Below are positions 36,180 to 45,078 of a stretch of DNA of 55,326 nt, one piece after another. The stretch is from Rheinheimera nanhaiensis E407-8 (lineage in GTDB: Bacteria; Pseudomonadota; Gammaproteobacteria; Enterobacterales; Alteromonadaceae), in NCBI RefSeq assembly GCF_000296695.1, contig NZ_BAFK01000024.1, positions 1 through 55,326 on the forward strand, in the 5' to 3' direction. The notes under the pieces are model-generated. The model did no database searches. It had not been told where the DNA came from and was given only the letters and a program-made list of their open reading frames with translations. Both the position numbers and the translations under genes were made by a program. Numbering within the stretch: the first letter of the stretch is position 1; each line of letters opens with the position of its first letter.

Positions 36180-36208
36180 AAAAAAGGCGCTGTCAGCAAG
36201 TCAGCGCC
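36180..36208 (-). terminator. Rho-independent terminator after aceB
   Basis: On the minus strand GGCGCTG (36208-36202) pairs with CAGCGCC (36192-36186) around nine bases, followed by a T-run down to 36180. It is 22 bases after the aceB stop and could also end the lysR transcript. Confidence 0.82.
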
Positions 36209-36229
36209 TTTGGCTTGGTTTACTCAGGT

Positions 36230-37834
36230 TTAATCAAGTAACTGATAGGCTGGCAGGGTCAGGAAATCTACCAGCTGATCAGAAGTCGTGATTTCAAGCA
36301 GTAAAGTTTGCGCCCTGGCAAAATTTTGCTCTGCCCACAGCGTTTCACCTACTTCTGCCCGCACCACTTTTGCCTCTTGCTCTAACATAGAAGCAAATAA
36401 CGCTTTGGTAATCAGCTTGCCGTTAGACAAGCTTTTACCATGTTTAATCCATTGCCAAATCGAGGTGCGGGATATCTCGGCAGTGGCTGCGTCTTCCATC
36501 AGCCCATAAATTGGCACGCAGCCTTTACCACTGATCCAGGCGGCAATATATTGCAGCGCCACCCGAATGTTGGTGCGCATACCCTCTTCTGTACGCTCGC
36601 CATCGCAGGGTTCAAGCAGCTGCGCTGCAGTAATTTCAGCATCATCACTGCGGCTTACATCCAGCTGGTTTTTCTTACCACCCGCCAGGTATTTGTCAAA
36701 CACCGCATTGGCGGTTGCTGCCAGCCCCGGGTGCGCCACCCAGGTACCATCATGGCCATTACTGGCTTCAAGTTCTTTATCTGCCGTTACTTTGGCCAGA
36801 ATAGCCGCGTTTTGCGCCGCATCTTTGGCCGGAATAAAGGCCGCCATACCGCCCATCGCCAGCGCACCACGCTTATGACAGGTTTTAATCAACAAACGCG
36901 AATAGGCATTTAAAAAGGGTTGTTTCATGGTAACCACCTGCCGGTCTGGCAGCACTCTGTCCGGGTGGTTATTTAACGTTTTGATATAACTAAAGATGTA
37001 ATCCCAACGGCCACAGTTAAGCGCGACGATATGATCGCGCAGCATGTAGAGGATTTCGTCCATCTCAAACACGGCGGGCAGGGTTTCAATCAGCACAGTG
37101 GCGCGCACTGTGCCAATTGGCTGAGCAAATTTCTGCTCGGTATAGCGGAATACATCGTCCCACCATTTGGCTTCTAAATGGCTTTGCAGCTTAGGCACAT
37201 AGTAATACACACCGGTACCCTTAGCTAAACGGGTTTGGTAGTTGTGCAGAAAATACAGCGCAAAATCGACCAACGAACCAGGAATTTGCTCACCATCCAC
37301 CAGCAAATGTTTTTCCCACAAGTGCAGGCCACGTACCCGGGCAATCAACAGCGCCGGGTTATCCGTTAACGCATAGTGTTTACCCGTTTGTTCATCGGTA
37401 TAGCTGATCGTACCCAGGTTGGCATCACGCAGGTTGATTTGGCCTTCAATCACGCCGGCCCAACTGGGTGCCTGTGAGTCTTCAAAGTCGGCCATAAACA
37501 CTTTAACGTCAGCGTTTAACGCATTAATGATCATTTTGCGGTCGACCGGGCCGGTAATTTCTACCCGCCGGTCTTGTAAATCAGCCGGTATTGGCGCCAC
37601 CTGCCAGTCGGACTGGCGGATATTAGCGGTGTGTGGCAAGAAGTCCGGCAAGGCGCCATTGTCGTAGCGCTGCTGCGTGGCCTGCCGCTCTGCCAGTAAC
37701 TGCTGTAATCTGGGCCTAAACTCGCGCGTCAGCTCTACCAGCAACGCACAGGCTTGCTCGGTTAAAATGCTGTCGTAATCGCCGTTCAAGGGTGCGTTAA
37801 TGGTTAAGCCGGCACGGCTAATGCTTGCTGTCAT
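36230..37834 (-). CDS. aceB: Malate synthase A
   Basis: Second glyoxylate-shunt enzyme: glyoxylate plus acetyl-CoA to malate. The 534-residue product has the length of form A (E. coli 533). It has FMADFEDSQAPSW near residue 115, the RVRGLHLWEKH block near residue 170, VLIETLPAVFEMDEIL near residue 252 with a catalytic Glu, the GRWDYIFSYIKT segment near residue 280 and the NGHDGTWVAHPGLAA block near residue 365. Form G enzymes are about 720 residues, so that is excluded. The frame opens 13 codons earlier, but the ATG at 37834 has AAGGACAC upstream. It is monocistronic. Confidence 0.95.
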   Translation of the reverse strand: MTASISRAGLTINAPLNGDYDSILTEQACALLVELTREFRPRLQQLLAERQATQQRYDNGALPDFLPHTANIRQSDWQVAPIPADLQDRRVEITGPVDRKMIINALNADVKVFMADFEDSQAPSWAGVIEGQINLRDANLGTISYTDEQTGKHYALTDNPALLIARVRGLHLWEKHLLVDGEQIPGSLVDFALYFLHNYQTRLAKGTGVYYYVPKLQSHLEAKWWDDVFRYTEQKFAQPIGTVRATVLIETLPAVFEMDEILYMLRDHIVALNCGRWDYIFSYIKTLNNHPDRVLPDRQVVTMKQPFLNAYSRLLIKTCHKRGALAMGGMAAFIPAKDAAQNAAILAKVTADKELEASNGHDGTWVAHPGLAATANAVFDKYLAGGKKNQLDVSRSDDAEITAAQLLEPCDGERTEEGMRTNIRVALQYIAAWISGKGCVPIYGLMEDAATAEISRTSIWQWIKHGKSLSNGKLITKALFASMLEQEAKVVRAEVGETLWAEQNFARAQTLLLEITTSDQLVDFLTLPAYQLLD

Positions 37835-37891
37835 AATAGTGTCCTTATCATGCTTAGCGCCCCGCCAAGACACACAGCGGCTGCGCCTGTA

Positions 37892-37920
37892 TTGACGGAA
37901 ACGGGATACCTAACTATAAG
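37892..37920 (+). promoter_or_regulatory. Candidate sigma-70 promoter upstream of the DUF2726 gene
   Basis: TTGACG (37892-37897), 17-base spacer and TATAAG (37915-37920). It matches consensus well but lies about 160 bases before the coding start, in the aceB-DUF2726 divergent region. Confidence 0.55.
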
Positions 37921-38005
37921 CGCTTTTCAATTATAAAATACATCAATGCAGCCAATGCCTGCCATTTCTTACATAAATACAGCACCCGAACAAAACCAAG
38001 AAACA

Positions 38006-38024
38006 TTGGCACACCTTATGCTTA
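38006..38024 (+). promoter_or_regulatory. Candidate sigma-54 (RpoN) promoter upstream of the DUF2726 gene
   Basis: TTGGCAC at 38006-38012 followed by ATGCTT, with the invariant GG (38008-38009) and GC (38020-38021) separated by exactly ten bases, as in the -24/-12 consensus. One mismatch at the -12 side (ATGC instead of TTGC). The start codon is about 50 bases downstream of the expected start site. Confidence 0.5.
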
Positions 38025-38082
38025 AACATACCAAGTGTGAGGCTGTGTCAGACAGCTTGTCAATTTTCTGTCGGAGGTAAGC

Positions 38083-38736
38083 ATGGAATTTGTCCTGCTG
38101 TTAATTTTACTGTTAGTCGTCGTGGTAGCGTTGGTCGCCAGCCGCTTTATTGACAGTGGTAACCCCTTTCCATTGCAGAAAAAAAACAGCTTATTCAGCC
38201 CGGTAGAACGCTCTTTTATGCAGCTGTTAGAAAAAGCCGTTGGCAACGACTATAAAATTTTAAACCGGGTAAAGCTGGCTGACTTGATGGAGCTTAAAAG
38301 CGGCATCAGTGACAAAGCCCGCGCCAGTACCTTAGTCAAACTTAATGCCAAGTATCTGGACTTTGTCTTGTGCGACCCTAACGACTTTAGCGTCATTGCC
38401 GTGCTGGATCTGGTGAATAACAGCAGCAAAGACGGACATAAAGCGGTACCCGACTGGTTTGTTAACGGCGCGCTGGACGCTGTCGGCGTGCCCTATCTTC
38501 GCATGAAAATAAAAGCCGGTTATACTGCAGCCGATATTCAGGCAGCACTCGCTGCCCGCTTAGGTAAAGCCGTTACCAAAGCCGAACCTCAGTTTAAAGG
38601 TTTAGTGAAAAAGGGCCCGACCCGGCCACTACGTTCACTAAAACCGGCAACGGCCAGCGGCAATACCTTGCCGGTGCCAGCCTTGTCACACTCTCAGATT
38701 AAAGCGCAGCAAACCGCGCTGATACGGGCTTCTTAA
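38083..38736 (+). CDS. DUF2726 domain protein, membrane-anchored
   Basis: A 217-residue product with an N-terminal membrane helix (residues 2-20) and a cytoplasmic DUF2726 domain (about 40-160): SPVERSFMQLLEKAVGNDYKIL at the start, YLDFVLCDPNDFSVIAVLDL in the middle and GVPYLRMKIKAGYTAADIQ at the end. This fold resembles restriction-endonuclease-like and topoisomerase-associated domains, but no nuclease activity is established. The tail (165-217) is basic and low in complexity. A GGAGG site precedes the ATG. A good terminator follows, so it is monocistronic. A sigma-54-like element lies upstream. Confidence 0.83.
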   Translation: MEFVLLLILLLVVVVALVASRFIDSGNPFPLQKKNSLFSPVERSFMQLLEKAVGNDYKILNRVKLADLMELKSGISDKARASTLVKLNAKYLDFVLCDPNDFSVIAVLDLVNNSSKDGHKAVPDWFVNGALDAVGVPYLRMKIKAGYTAADIQAALAARLGKAVTKAEPQFKGLVKKGPTRPLRSLKPATASGNTLPVPALSHSQIKAQQTALIRAS

Positions 38737-38774
38737 CGCACATGGAGAAATGAGTCACTCCGCGCTAAGTTGGA

Positions 38775-38805
38775 ATGCCGCCTGCTGCAACAGGCGGCAT
38801 TTTTT
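38775..38805 (+). terminator. Rho-independent terminator after the DUF2726 gene
   Basis: ATGCCGCCTG (38775-38784) pairs with CAGGCGGCAT (38791-38800) around six bases, followed by five to six T. Confidence 0.92.
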
Positions 38806-38832
38806 ATCGACCAGAAAAAATAAAAAAACGGC

Positions 38833-38859
38833 TAAAGTAATTACCCCCCCTGCCGTTAC
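38833..38859 (+). promoter_or_regulatory. Sigma-28 (FliA) type promoter
   Basis: TAAAGTAA (38833-38840), 11 bases, then GCCGTTAC (38852-38859). The flagellar sigma consensus is TAAAGTTT, 11 bases, GCCGATAA, so both boxes and the spacing fit with few mismatches. It lies 31 bases before the ATG of the 64-residue protein. Confidence 0.72.
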
Positions 38860-38889
38860 AGTTCTGAGGAATTGGCATAGGAGGTAACT

Positions 38890-39084
38890 ATGAGTCAATC
38901 CGTTGGCGCTGCAGGTTCAGGCTACGGCTATGAGGTGTTGGGTGCAGTAATGGCCCAGAAGCAGCAAAACCAGGAAGCGAAAATGGCAACCATGCTGGTA
39001 CAAAGTGCTATGCAGTCGGTTGAGCAGGTACAGGCTTCATCCCCTGTTAGCAACCTGGGACAAAACATTAATATCACCGTATAG
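38890..39084 (+). CDS. Small putative motility protein (YjfB-like)
   Basis: A 64-residue product: a flexible Gly-rich start (QSVGAAGSGYGYEVLG), a helical middle rich in Gln, Met and Ala (AVMAQKQQNQEAKMATMLVQ) and an end with NLGQNINITV. The helix followed by a conserved Asn-rich end resembles the YjfB family of small motility-associated proteins; the match is from memory and tentative. The FliA-type promoter upstream independently supports a link to flagella or chemotaxis. A TAGGAGGTAAC ribosome site is very strong, suggesting high expression. It is followed by its own terminator. Confidence 0.7.
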   Translation: MSQSVGAAGSGYGYEVLGAVMAQKQQNQEAKMATMLVQSAMQSVEQVQASSPVSNLGQNINITV

Positions 39085-39106
39085 CTGATATTAAAGCACG
39101 AAAACC

Positions 39107-39133
39107 AAAGGCCAGCACACGCTGGCCTTTTTA
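39107..39133 (+). terminator. Rho-independent terminator after the small motility gene
   Basis: AAAGGCCAGC (39107-39116) pairs with GCTGGCCTTT (39121-39130) around ACAC, followed by further T. Confidence 0.92.
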
Positions 39134-39265
39134 TTTATATATCATCAATTTAGATCAAACACTTGCGCTTGGGCAGTCGGGGTGTATGCTTAAGTTTCCA
39201 ATTTTTTCATGGAGCCTTACAGGCAAAGGATGCTGCCACTTACCTAAGATAACTGAGGGCTTGCC

Positions 39266-40849
39266 ATGTTCCACAACTCTACTTTTATACAAAATTTAAC
39301 CGTGCGAAAAAAACTCCTTACCGGTTTTGGCTTAGTGCTACTCATTTTACTGCTGATATCAGTGCTAAGTTATAACGCGCTGCAAAGCCTGACCACGCGC
39401 TTTCAGCTGGTGGCCGATGTGAGCGAAACAAACCTGTTAATCAGCGAAGCGCGGCAGCAGGAAAAAAACTTTATGCTGCGAAATGAGCGTCAATATTATG
39501 ACCAGGCCATGGCAATTGCGAACCAGGCCAAGCAGCTGGGCGAAAAAAGCCTGGCGCAATTCACTACCGCAGAAAGCGCGGCCTTAATGAATGAGCTGCT
39601 GCGCAATCTTGAGCTGTATCAGCAACAACTGCAGCAACTGTCGAATGTAGATATGGTAAATAACCGCACTGAGGCATTTGCAATTGAAGAGCGTATGACT
39701 AGTGTGGCACGCGCTGCCGATGACGCCGGTACTCAATCTGTTGCAAATCAGTTAGATACACTTCAAACCGAAGCCAATAGCCTGGAGCAGATCATTATTG
39801 TCGCTGCGGTGCTGGCTGTTGCTATCGGTATCGCTGCGGCTGTTGTCATCACCCAGATGGTGGTATCCCCCCTGCAGCAAGTGGTTCAGGTCGCAGAAAA
39901 AATTGCGGCAGGCGATCTGACCGAGGATTTACCTGTAGATCGCTTAGACGAGCCCGGCCAGCTTATGGCGGCGATGCAGCGCATGAGCGTCAACTTGCGC
40001 ACATTAATTAACAACCTGACGGCGGGTATTACACAACTGGCAACGGCAACGGAAGAAATGGCCGCCATTTCGGTACAAAACTCAGCCGGTGTTAACCAGC
40101 AAAAAGAGGAAACCGAGCAAGTGGCCACCGCGATGAATGAAATGTCAGCCACAGTACAGGAAGTTGCAAAAAGTGCCGAAGATGCCTCAGGTGCTGCGAC
40201 GGAGTCCGCACAACAGGCCAGTGTGGGTGAGCAGGTGGTACAAAAAACCATGCAGCAAATTAAAGCGCTGGCGCATGAAGTAGCGACCTCAGCCAAAGCC
40301 ATTAGCGAGCTTAAAGAGCAAAGTAATAACATTGGCTCGGTGCTGGATGTAATAAAAAGTATTGCCGACCAAACTAACCTGCTGGCACTCAATGCCGCAA
40401 TTGAAGCAGCGCGCGCCGGCGAGGCGGGCCGGGGGTTTTCTGTCGTAGCTGAAGAAGTGCGCGCCCTGGCATTTCGTACGCAAGAGTCAACCGGACAAAT
40501 TGAGCAACTTATCAGCACCTTGCAGCAAAAAGCCGAAGATGCCGTCAGTAATATGCATAAGAGTTCTGGCCTTGCAGATAATACGTTAGAAAGTGCGGAC
40601 GACGCCGGTGACGCGATTAAAGCGATCAGTGAAGCCGTCAGTAGCATTCAGCAAATGAACCAGCAAATCGCCGCTGCCGCACTGCAGCAAAGTACTGTGG
40701 CCGAGCAAATTAACCGCAGTATTTACAGCATCCGCGATGTGGCAGAGCAGTCGGCGACTGCCAGTGAGCAGACAGCAGAGGCCAGCACTGACTTAAGCCG
40801 CTTAGGCACCGAGCTGCAGCAATTGGCTGCACAATTTAAAGTGGCCTGA
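39266..40849 (+). CDS. Methyl-accepting chemotaxis protein, HBM-like sensor
   Basis: Transmembrane chemoreceptor of 527 residues. First membrane helix at about 18-38; a helical periplasmic domain (about 40-170) contains [10 protein letters not shown], the pattern of helical bimodular (HBM) or related four-helix sensors; second membrane helix about 174-198; HAMP about 199-252 ([20 protein letters not shown]); then a cytoplasmic signalling domain whose hairpin tip reads [26 protein letters not shown] (residues about 370-395, split: tip E-A-G-R-G-F). The ligand is not known; some HBM receptors bind organic acids. Convergent with the Aer-like gene. Confidence 0.93.
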   Translation: MFHNSTFIQNLTVRKKLLTGFGLVLLILLLISVLSYNALQSLTTRFQLVADVSETNLLISEARQQEKNFMLRNERQYYDQAMAIANQAKQLGEKSLAQFTTAESAALMNELLRNLELYQQQLQQLSNVDMVNNRTEAFAIEERMTSVARAADDAGTQSVANQLDTLQTEANSLEQIIIVAAVLAVAIGIAAAVVITQMVVSPLQQVVQVAEKIAAGDLTEDLPVDRLDEPGQLMAAMQRMSVNLRTLINNLTAGITQLATATEEMAAISVQNSAGVNQQKEETEQVATAMNEMSATVQEVAKSAEDASGAATESAQQASVGEQVVQKTMQQIKALAHEVATSAKAISELKEQSNNIGSVLDVIKSIADQTNLLALNAAIEAARAGEAGRGFSVVAEEVRALAFRTQESTGQIEQLISTLQQKAEDAVSNMHKSSGLADNTLESADDAGDAIKAISEAVSSIQQMNQQIAAAALQQSTVAEQINRSIYSIRDVAEQSATASEQTAEASTDLSRLGTELQQLAAQFKVA

Positions 40850-40869
40850 CAACAACTTGTAATGCCAAA

Positions 40870-40899
40870 AATACCCCGCCCATCAAGGGTCGGGGTATT
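40870..40899. terminator. Bidirectional terminator between two chemoreceptor genes
   Basis: ATACCCCG and CCC (40871-40881) pair with GGG and CGGGGTAT (40887-40898) with one bulged T, flanked by A-rich and T-rich stretches. It serves the two convergent receptors. Confidence 0.75.
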
Positions 40900-40913
40900 G
40901 TCAAAATTTAAGC

Positions 40914-42467
40914 TTAACGGGCAAAACGCACGACCAGCTCGTGCAGCTCGTTCGAAATTTGCTGCAGCTTTTTAATACTGTCAGCTGAATTGGCCGCTTC
41001 CGTCAGGCTGTTGCTGGCCAGGCTGGAAATATTCACCACCTGCTGGTTGACCTCTTCGGCCACGTTGGCCTGTTGCTCTACCGCCGCAGCCATTTGAATC
41101 GACATATTGGCGATACTGCCTACCGCATCGGAAATACCATTTAACATCTGCTCAGTTTCTTTTACCCGGCCCAAGCCGGCCTCAGCGCCACTGGTGCCAT
41201 CTTGTGCCACCCGCACGGCATTATCGGCCCGGCTGGTCAGATCGGCGATGATCTGATGTATCTCTTTAGTCGACTCCTGTGTGCGCCGGGCCAAATTGCG
41301 TACTTCATCCGCCACTACAGCAAAGCCGCGGCCCTGCTCACCGGCGCGCGCTGCCTCTATCGCGGCATTAAGTGCCAGCAGGTTAGTTTGCTCAGCAATT
41401 TGTTCAATCATCTGCGCTACGCTAGCAATCTTTTTGGTTTGCTCTGACACCTGAGTGACTGAATCACTGATGTTAGTTACCGTATGGCGCAAATCTTCAA
41501 TGGCTTTACGGGTCACTGCCGCCGTCTGGCGGCTGCGTAGCGCCAGCTCGTTGGATTGCTCGGCCTGCTGTGCCGTTTCCTGTACGTGCTTTGACACCTC
41601 AGCGATGGTGGTGGTCATTTCGTGCATGGCAGTGGCAGTTTGCTCAGTTTCCTGTTGCTGGCGCTGGATCAATTGCATCGACGATTTCGCCAGTGCCAGG
41701 CCAGAATCAGACTGTCTGGATACGCTTTTTGCCGCATCTTCCATTCGGGTAAGCACTGCACCCAAATGGGCTTTTGAGCTCATTACCGCCACTTTTAGCT
41801 CGCCTAAATCGGGCTCATCATCGGTAAAGGTTTGTACTGCCAGCTCATGGCTAAAGGCGTTGGCCAGCAGTGTTTTGATGCTGCTAAGCGCATTTTTTTT
41901 ACTAAAGGCAGTCCAGAAGTACAGCCCAATGGCAGATACCGTCAACAGTGCCATCGCAATAGCGGCAAAATCCTGGCTGTAAAGCAGCCAGCTAAGCAAC
42001 AACGCCACAGCCAGCGCCACCATGTGATAATGCAAGTGAAAATGCCGGGCATTAAATTTACCGGCATTAATAGCCGCATAGAGTTTTTCTGCCCGCTTTA
42101 TATCAGTTCGTGATGGGCAAGAGCGAACCGATTCATAGCCTACCACCTTGCCTTTTTCTGTCACCGGGGTGACATAGGCATCTACCCAGTAGTAATCACC
42201 ATTTTTGCTACGGTTTTTCACCAGCCCCATCCAGGGTTTACCGGCTTTTAAATGCTCCCACATAATTTTGTACGCCAGCGGTGGCATATCAGGGTGACGC
42301 ACAATATTATGCGGCTGGCCAAGCAGCTCTTCTTTACTAAAACCACTGATAGCAACAAAAGCATCATTACAATGCCGTATAGTGCCGTTTAAATCTGTAC
42401 TGGAAATTAACTTTTGCTCTGGAGGGAAGGTACGTTCTGTTGTTGTAACCGGCGTATTACGGCGCAT
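40914..42467 (-). CDS. Aer-like PAS-containing chemoreceptor
   Basis: A 517-residue energy/redox taxis type receptor. The N-terminal PAS domain (about 15-125) has [21 protein letters not shown], the [17 protein letters not shown] segment and the [15 protein letters not shown] block typical of Aer (FAD-binding in E. coli Aer). A membrane anchor lies at about 148-190, with no periplasmic sensor domain. The signalling domain has the tip [16 protein letters not shown] and [17 protein letters not shown] (about 380-410). There is no recognisable C-terminal methylation pentapeptide. AAGGAG precedes the ATG. FAD binding is inferred from the family. Confidence 0.92.
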   Translation of the reverse strand: MRRNTPVTTTERTFPPEQKLISSTDLNGTIRHCNDAFVAISGFSKEELLGQPHNIVRHPDMPPLAYKIMWEHLKAGKPWMGLVKNRSKNGDYYWVDAYVTPVTEKGKVVGYESVRSCPSRTDIKRAEKLYAAINAGKFNARHFHLHYHMVALAVALLLSWLLYSQDFAAIAMALLTVSAIGLYFWTAFSKKNALSSIKTLLANAFSHELAVQTFTDDEPDLGELKVAVMSSKAHLGAVLTRMEDAAKSVSRQSDSGLALAKSSMQLIQRQQQETEQTATAMHEMTTTIAEVSKHVQETAQQAEQSNELALRSRQTAAVTRKAIEDLRHTVTNISDSVTQVSEQTKKIASVAQMIEQIAEQTNLLALNAAIEAARAGEQGRGFAVVADEVRNLARRTQESTKEIHQIIADLTSRADNAVRVAQDGTSGAEAGLGRVKETEQMLNGISDAVGSIANMSIQMAAAVEQQANVAEEVNQQVVNISSLASNSLTEAANSADSIKKLQQISNELHELVVRFAR

Positions 42468-42693
42468 TATTATGGCTCCTTGCTATCTGGCGCTGACCTA
42501 AGTAGTAAAAATAGCAACAACCTGTAGTAACGCAACAAGGCGAATACAAAATAGTAACATTACCTGATTGATCAGCGCGGGCGCGATTCAGGTTAAATTC
42601 AGCCAGAAAACCTAAACTTCGCAACCCTGTTTACTACCGGGTGCCTGAATCTGCACTACACTGGTTAAAGCCAGCATTAGCAACGGAGCTGCA

Positions 42694-43077
42694 ATGACCC
42701 AACAACAATGTTCGATCCTGATAATTGATGATGCCTACACGGTGCGTGAATACCTGCGCCAAACCCTGATGCATCTGGGTATTTCGCAAGTGCATGAGGC
42801 GGCAGATGGTAGCCGTGGTTTGTCGGTGTTTAACCAGCATCAACACGATTTAGTCTTTCTCGATATCGAACTGCCGGACATCAATGGTCAGCAGTTGCTA
42901 GCACAAATCAAAACTGAATCAGACAGAACCCATGTTGTGATGGTGACCGCACACAATTCTGTGGATAACGTGCAAAAAAGTATTGCTGCCGGCGCCAGCG
43001 GCTTTATTGCCAAGCCGTTTTCGCCACAGAAAATTAAGAATATTGTTGAGCGCTGCCTGGCGGCAAAGCTGAACTAA
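42694..43077 (+). CDS. Single-domain response regulator (CheY-like)
   Basis: A 127-residue receiver domain without output domain. The acidic pocket is Asp12-Asp13 (IIDDAYTVREYL), the phospho-acceptor Asp57 (LVFLDIELPDING), Thr in VMVTAHNS and Lys in FIAKPFSP near residue 109. It lies next to two chemoreceptors. It could act as a CheY paralogue or in a phosphorelay with an orphan kinase. There is no kinase gene adjacent. Confidence 0.93.
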   Translation: MTQQQCSILIIDDAYTVREYLRQTLMHLGISQVHEAADGSRGLSVFNQHQHDLVFLDIELPDINGQQLLAQIKTESDRTHVVMVTAHNSVDNVQKSIAAGASGFIAKPFSPQKIKNIVERCLAAKLN

Positions 43078-43102
43078 CACAGGTGCAAACCTGGCAACGC
43101 CA

Positions 43103-43135
43103 TGACCAGGGCCGCGATACAGGCGGCCTTGGTCA
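43103..43135. terminator. Hairpin between the response regulator and phytase genes
   Basis: A 13-bp stem (43103-43115 with 43123-43135, one G-U pair) with a seven-base loop lies between the two convergent stop codons. No T-run follows, so it may be a weak bidirectional terminator. Confidence 0.55.
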
Positions 43136-43141
43136 CTATAG

Positions 43142-45064
43142 CTAGTTTAAATGCGGCAAAATATCCGCCCAGGGTACCAGCTTCAGGTTTTGCCCCTGCT
43201 CCGGCATGCGGTTACGGCCATCCTGTACTATCAGTGCCCCTTGCTCAAAACCCGGCCCTAATGAGCGGGTGGTGACTTCCAGGCCATCGGTTTCCGAGCT
43301 GCCATCTATGGCCAGCTGCGGATTCGTGGTAATGCGAAAGCGCAGGCGCAGTGCGTAAGGTGCTACCGCATCATAAACCACATAGCTGTCGTTGCCCTGG
43401 CTGGACGCAATCACATATTGATTGTCGCCGTGCGTTGCCAGTGCTAACCCTTCCACATCATCAACCAGGGTTTCGCCGTCGACCAGTATGATTTGCTCAC
43501 CAGCTACAGCCGCATCCGGCTCGGCAGCAAAGCGCCAGATACCGGCATCTTCTTCACCGACAAACAGTACACCGCTTTGATCATCGGCGACACAGCCCTC
43601 GGGCTGCGACGGCACCTGCAAACTGCGCACCAGGCTGCCCTGCCAGGCGTGGCCGTTAGTATCAATACGGTACTGCTGGATTAAGCCTGATTTATCGTTA
43701 ACAAACACAAACTGCTGGCCGGTTTTGCCGCTCTGGTACATACAAAGGCCATAAATATCAACCATATTGGTAGCAACCTTACCGGCATTATGCAGTTTGC
43801 CACTGTTATCAATCGCAAACAGCTGCAGGCTGTTGTCATCACGCAAACTGGCGACAGCAATATCATGCTGAGCACCTTGCCAAGTTAAACCGTAACGTAC
43901 ATCCACGTTATTTAACCGGCCCACACTAAGCTGCTGTACGCGCTGACCCTGCATGTTATACACATCCAGCCCGGCGCGTTTATCCGTTGCCAGGATCAGA
44001 CTGCGTGCCGGCGCTGACGGGTGATGCCACACTGCCGGGTCGTCTATCACATCACCACGCTGACTGGCAGCTTCAGTCTGCAGAGTTGGCATCAGTTGCA
44101 CCATGGCGGCTTTGGCGCTGCGCACAGCAGTAGCCGGCGCTGGCACCGACAGGGTCAGCTGCTGCACGGCGTCTGCCTGTTCGCTGCTGATAAAAGCCGT
44201 TACGCTTTCAGCCTGCTGCTGTACTGCCAAACCACTGGCTTCGGCCAGTGCCGGTACAGCAGCTGTGGTTAGCAGCTCGCCGTTAGCGCTTAAATACAGC
44301 AGCCGCGCCGGCTGTTCCTCCAGTGCCAGCACGCTGCCATCGCCAAGTAGCTGCAGCGCTTTAACCTCGCCTTGCAGCTGACCAAAAGGTTTATTCACCT
44401 GCACTAAACTGCGGCCTTCGTCGGCTTCCGGCTCGGCCTGATAGCGCCAGATCGCGCGGTCTGCTTCAGCAATATACAGAGCGCCGCTTTGCTGGTCTAC
44501 GCTACAGGCAGTGCTGTCATAAGGGATATTCAGCTCGCGGATCACCAGTGGCTGCGCCAGCCATTGTTGCTGTTGTTGCAGCAACAACTGATCAGCGCCA
44601 CCGCGGCCCCCCATTAAAAACAGGCTGAGCTGCTGGTTTTCTGTGCTGTGATAAAAACACAGATCGTCCACCACCCGGCTACTGATCAGCCGGCGTTGCA
44701 GCAGTTGCAGGCTGGGCGTTTGCTTTGGCGAAAAACGCCATAAAAACAAACTATTACTGTTTACATCCATCGCCGCCAATAACAGCGCTTCCGTATCAAG
44801 CGGCTGTAGCACCAGGCGGCTAAACCGGCCGGCTTGCTGCGCCAGCTCGCGGTTGCCCTGGCGGATCTGCAAGGCCGTGCTTGTGGTAAACAGCTGATAA
44901 TCCTGCCCGGCCAGCTGCACCTTATGATAATGGCTGGCATTAACATCCAGTGCCTGTACCGCCGGCGTTGCCTGCGCTGCTGTATCGGCCTGACAGCCAC
45001 TTAACAACGCGGCCAATACCAGACTGAGCATGCTGAGTTTAAACATATTTTTATTGCTTAACAT
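43142..45064 (-). CDS. Beta-propeller phytase, lipoprotein, tandem propeller
   Basis: Calcium-dependent hydrolysis of phytate (inositol hexakisphosphate), releasing phosphate. The 640-residue product has a lipoprotein signal (ALLSGCQAD, Cys24). The second half (about 325-640) has all the phytase blocks: DVIDDPAVWHHP, LILATDKRAGLDVYN, NNVDVRYGL, DIYGLCMYQS, EGCVADDQSGVLFVGEEDAGIWRF, DVEGLALATH, ASSQGNDSYVVYD and SSETDGLEV, including calcium-binding Asp and Glu residues. The first half (about 40-320) is a diverged copy (ACSVDQQSGALYIAEADRAIWRY) without DDPAVW. AAGGATAG precedes the ATG. It follows the TonB-dependent receptor by 14 bases, so it is probably cotranscribed. It acts at the outer membrane or periplasm. 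Confidence 0.93.
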   Translation of the reverse strand: MLSNKNMFKLSMLSLVLAALLSGCQADTAAQATPAVQALDVNASHYHKVQLAGQDYQLFTTSTALQIRQGNRELAQQAGRFSRLVLQPLDTEALLLAAMDVNSNSLFLWRFSPKQTPSLQLLQRRLISSRVVDDLCFYHSTENQQLSLFLMGGRGGADQLLLQQQQQWLAQPLVIRELNIPYDSTACSVDQQSGALYIAEADRAIWRYQAEPEADEGRSLVQVNKPFGQLQGEVKALQLLGDGSVLALEEQPARLLYLSANGELLTTAAVPALAEASGLAVQQQAESVTAFISSEQADAVQQLTLSVPAPATAVRSAKAAMVQLMPTLQTEAASQRGDVIDDPAVWHHPSAPARSLILATDKRAGLDVYNMQGQRVQQLSVGRLNNVDVRYGLTWQGAQHDIAVASLRDDNSLQLFAIDNSGKLHNAGKVATNMVDIYGLCMYQSGKTGQQFVFVNDKSGLIQQYRIDTNGHAWQGSLVRSLQVPSQPEGCVADDQSGVLFVGEEDAGIWRFAAEPDAAVAGEQIILVDGETLVDDVEGLALATHGDNQYVIASSQGNDSYVVYDAVAPYALRLRFRITTNPQLAIDGSSETDGLEVTTRSLGPGFEQGALIVQDGRNRMPEQGQNLKLVPWADILPHLN

Positions 45065-45078
45065 AGTGCTATCCTTGC

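Noticed and set aside
38055..38073. Second Pho-box-like pair (TTGTCAA, four bases, CTGTCGG) before the DUF2726 gene
   Set aside because: Both halves have mismatches at conserved positions and the second overlaps the ribosome site, so I treat it as chance.
39131..39265. FliA promoter for the methyl-accepting protein
   Set aside because: TTAAGTTT occurs, but no GCCGATAA-like box lies 11 bases downstream.
44103..44381. Plus-strand ORFs within the phytase gene
   Set aside because: Low-complexity antisense readings of a GC-rich gene; the minus-strand frame has clear family motifs.
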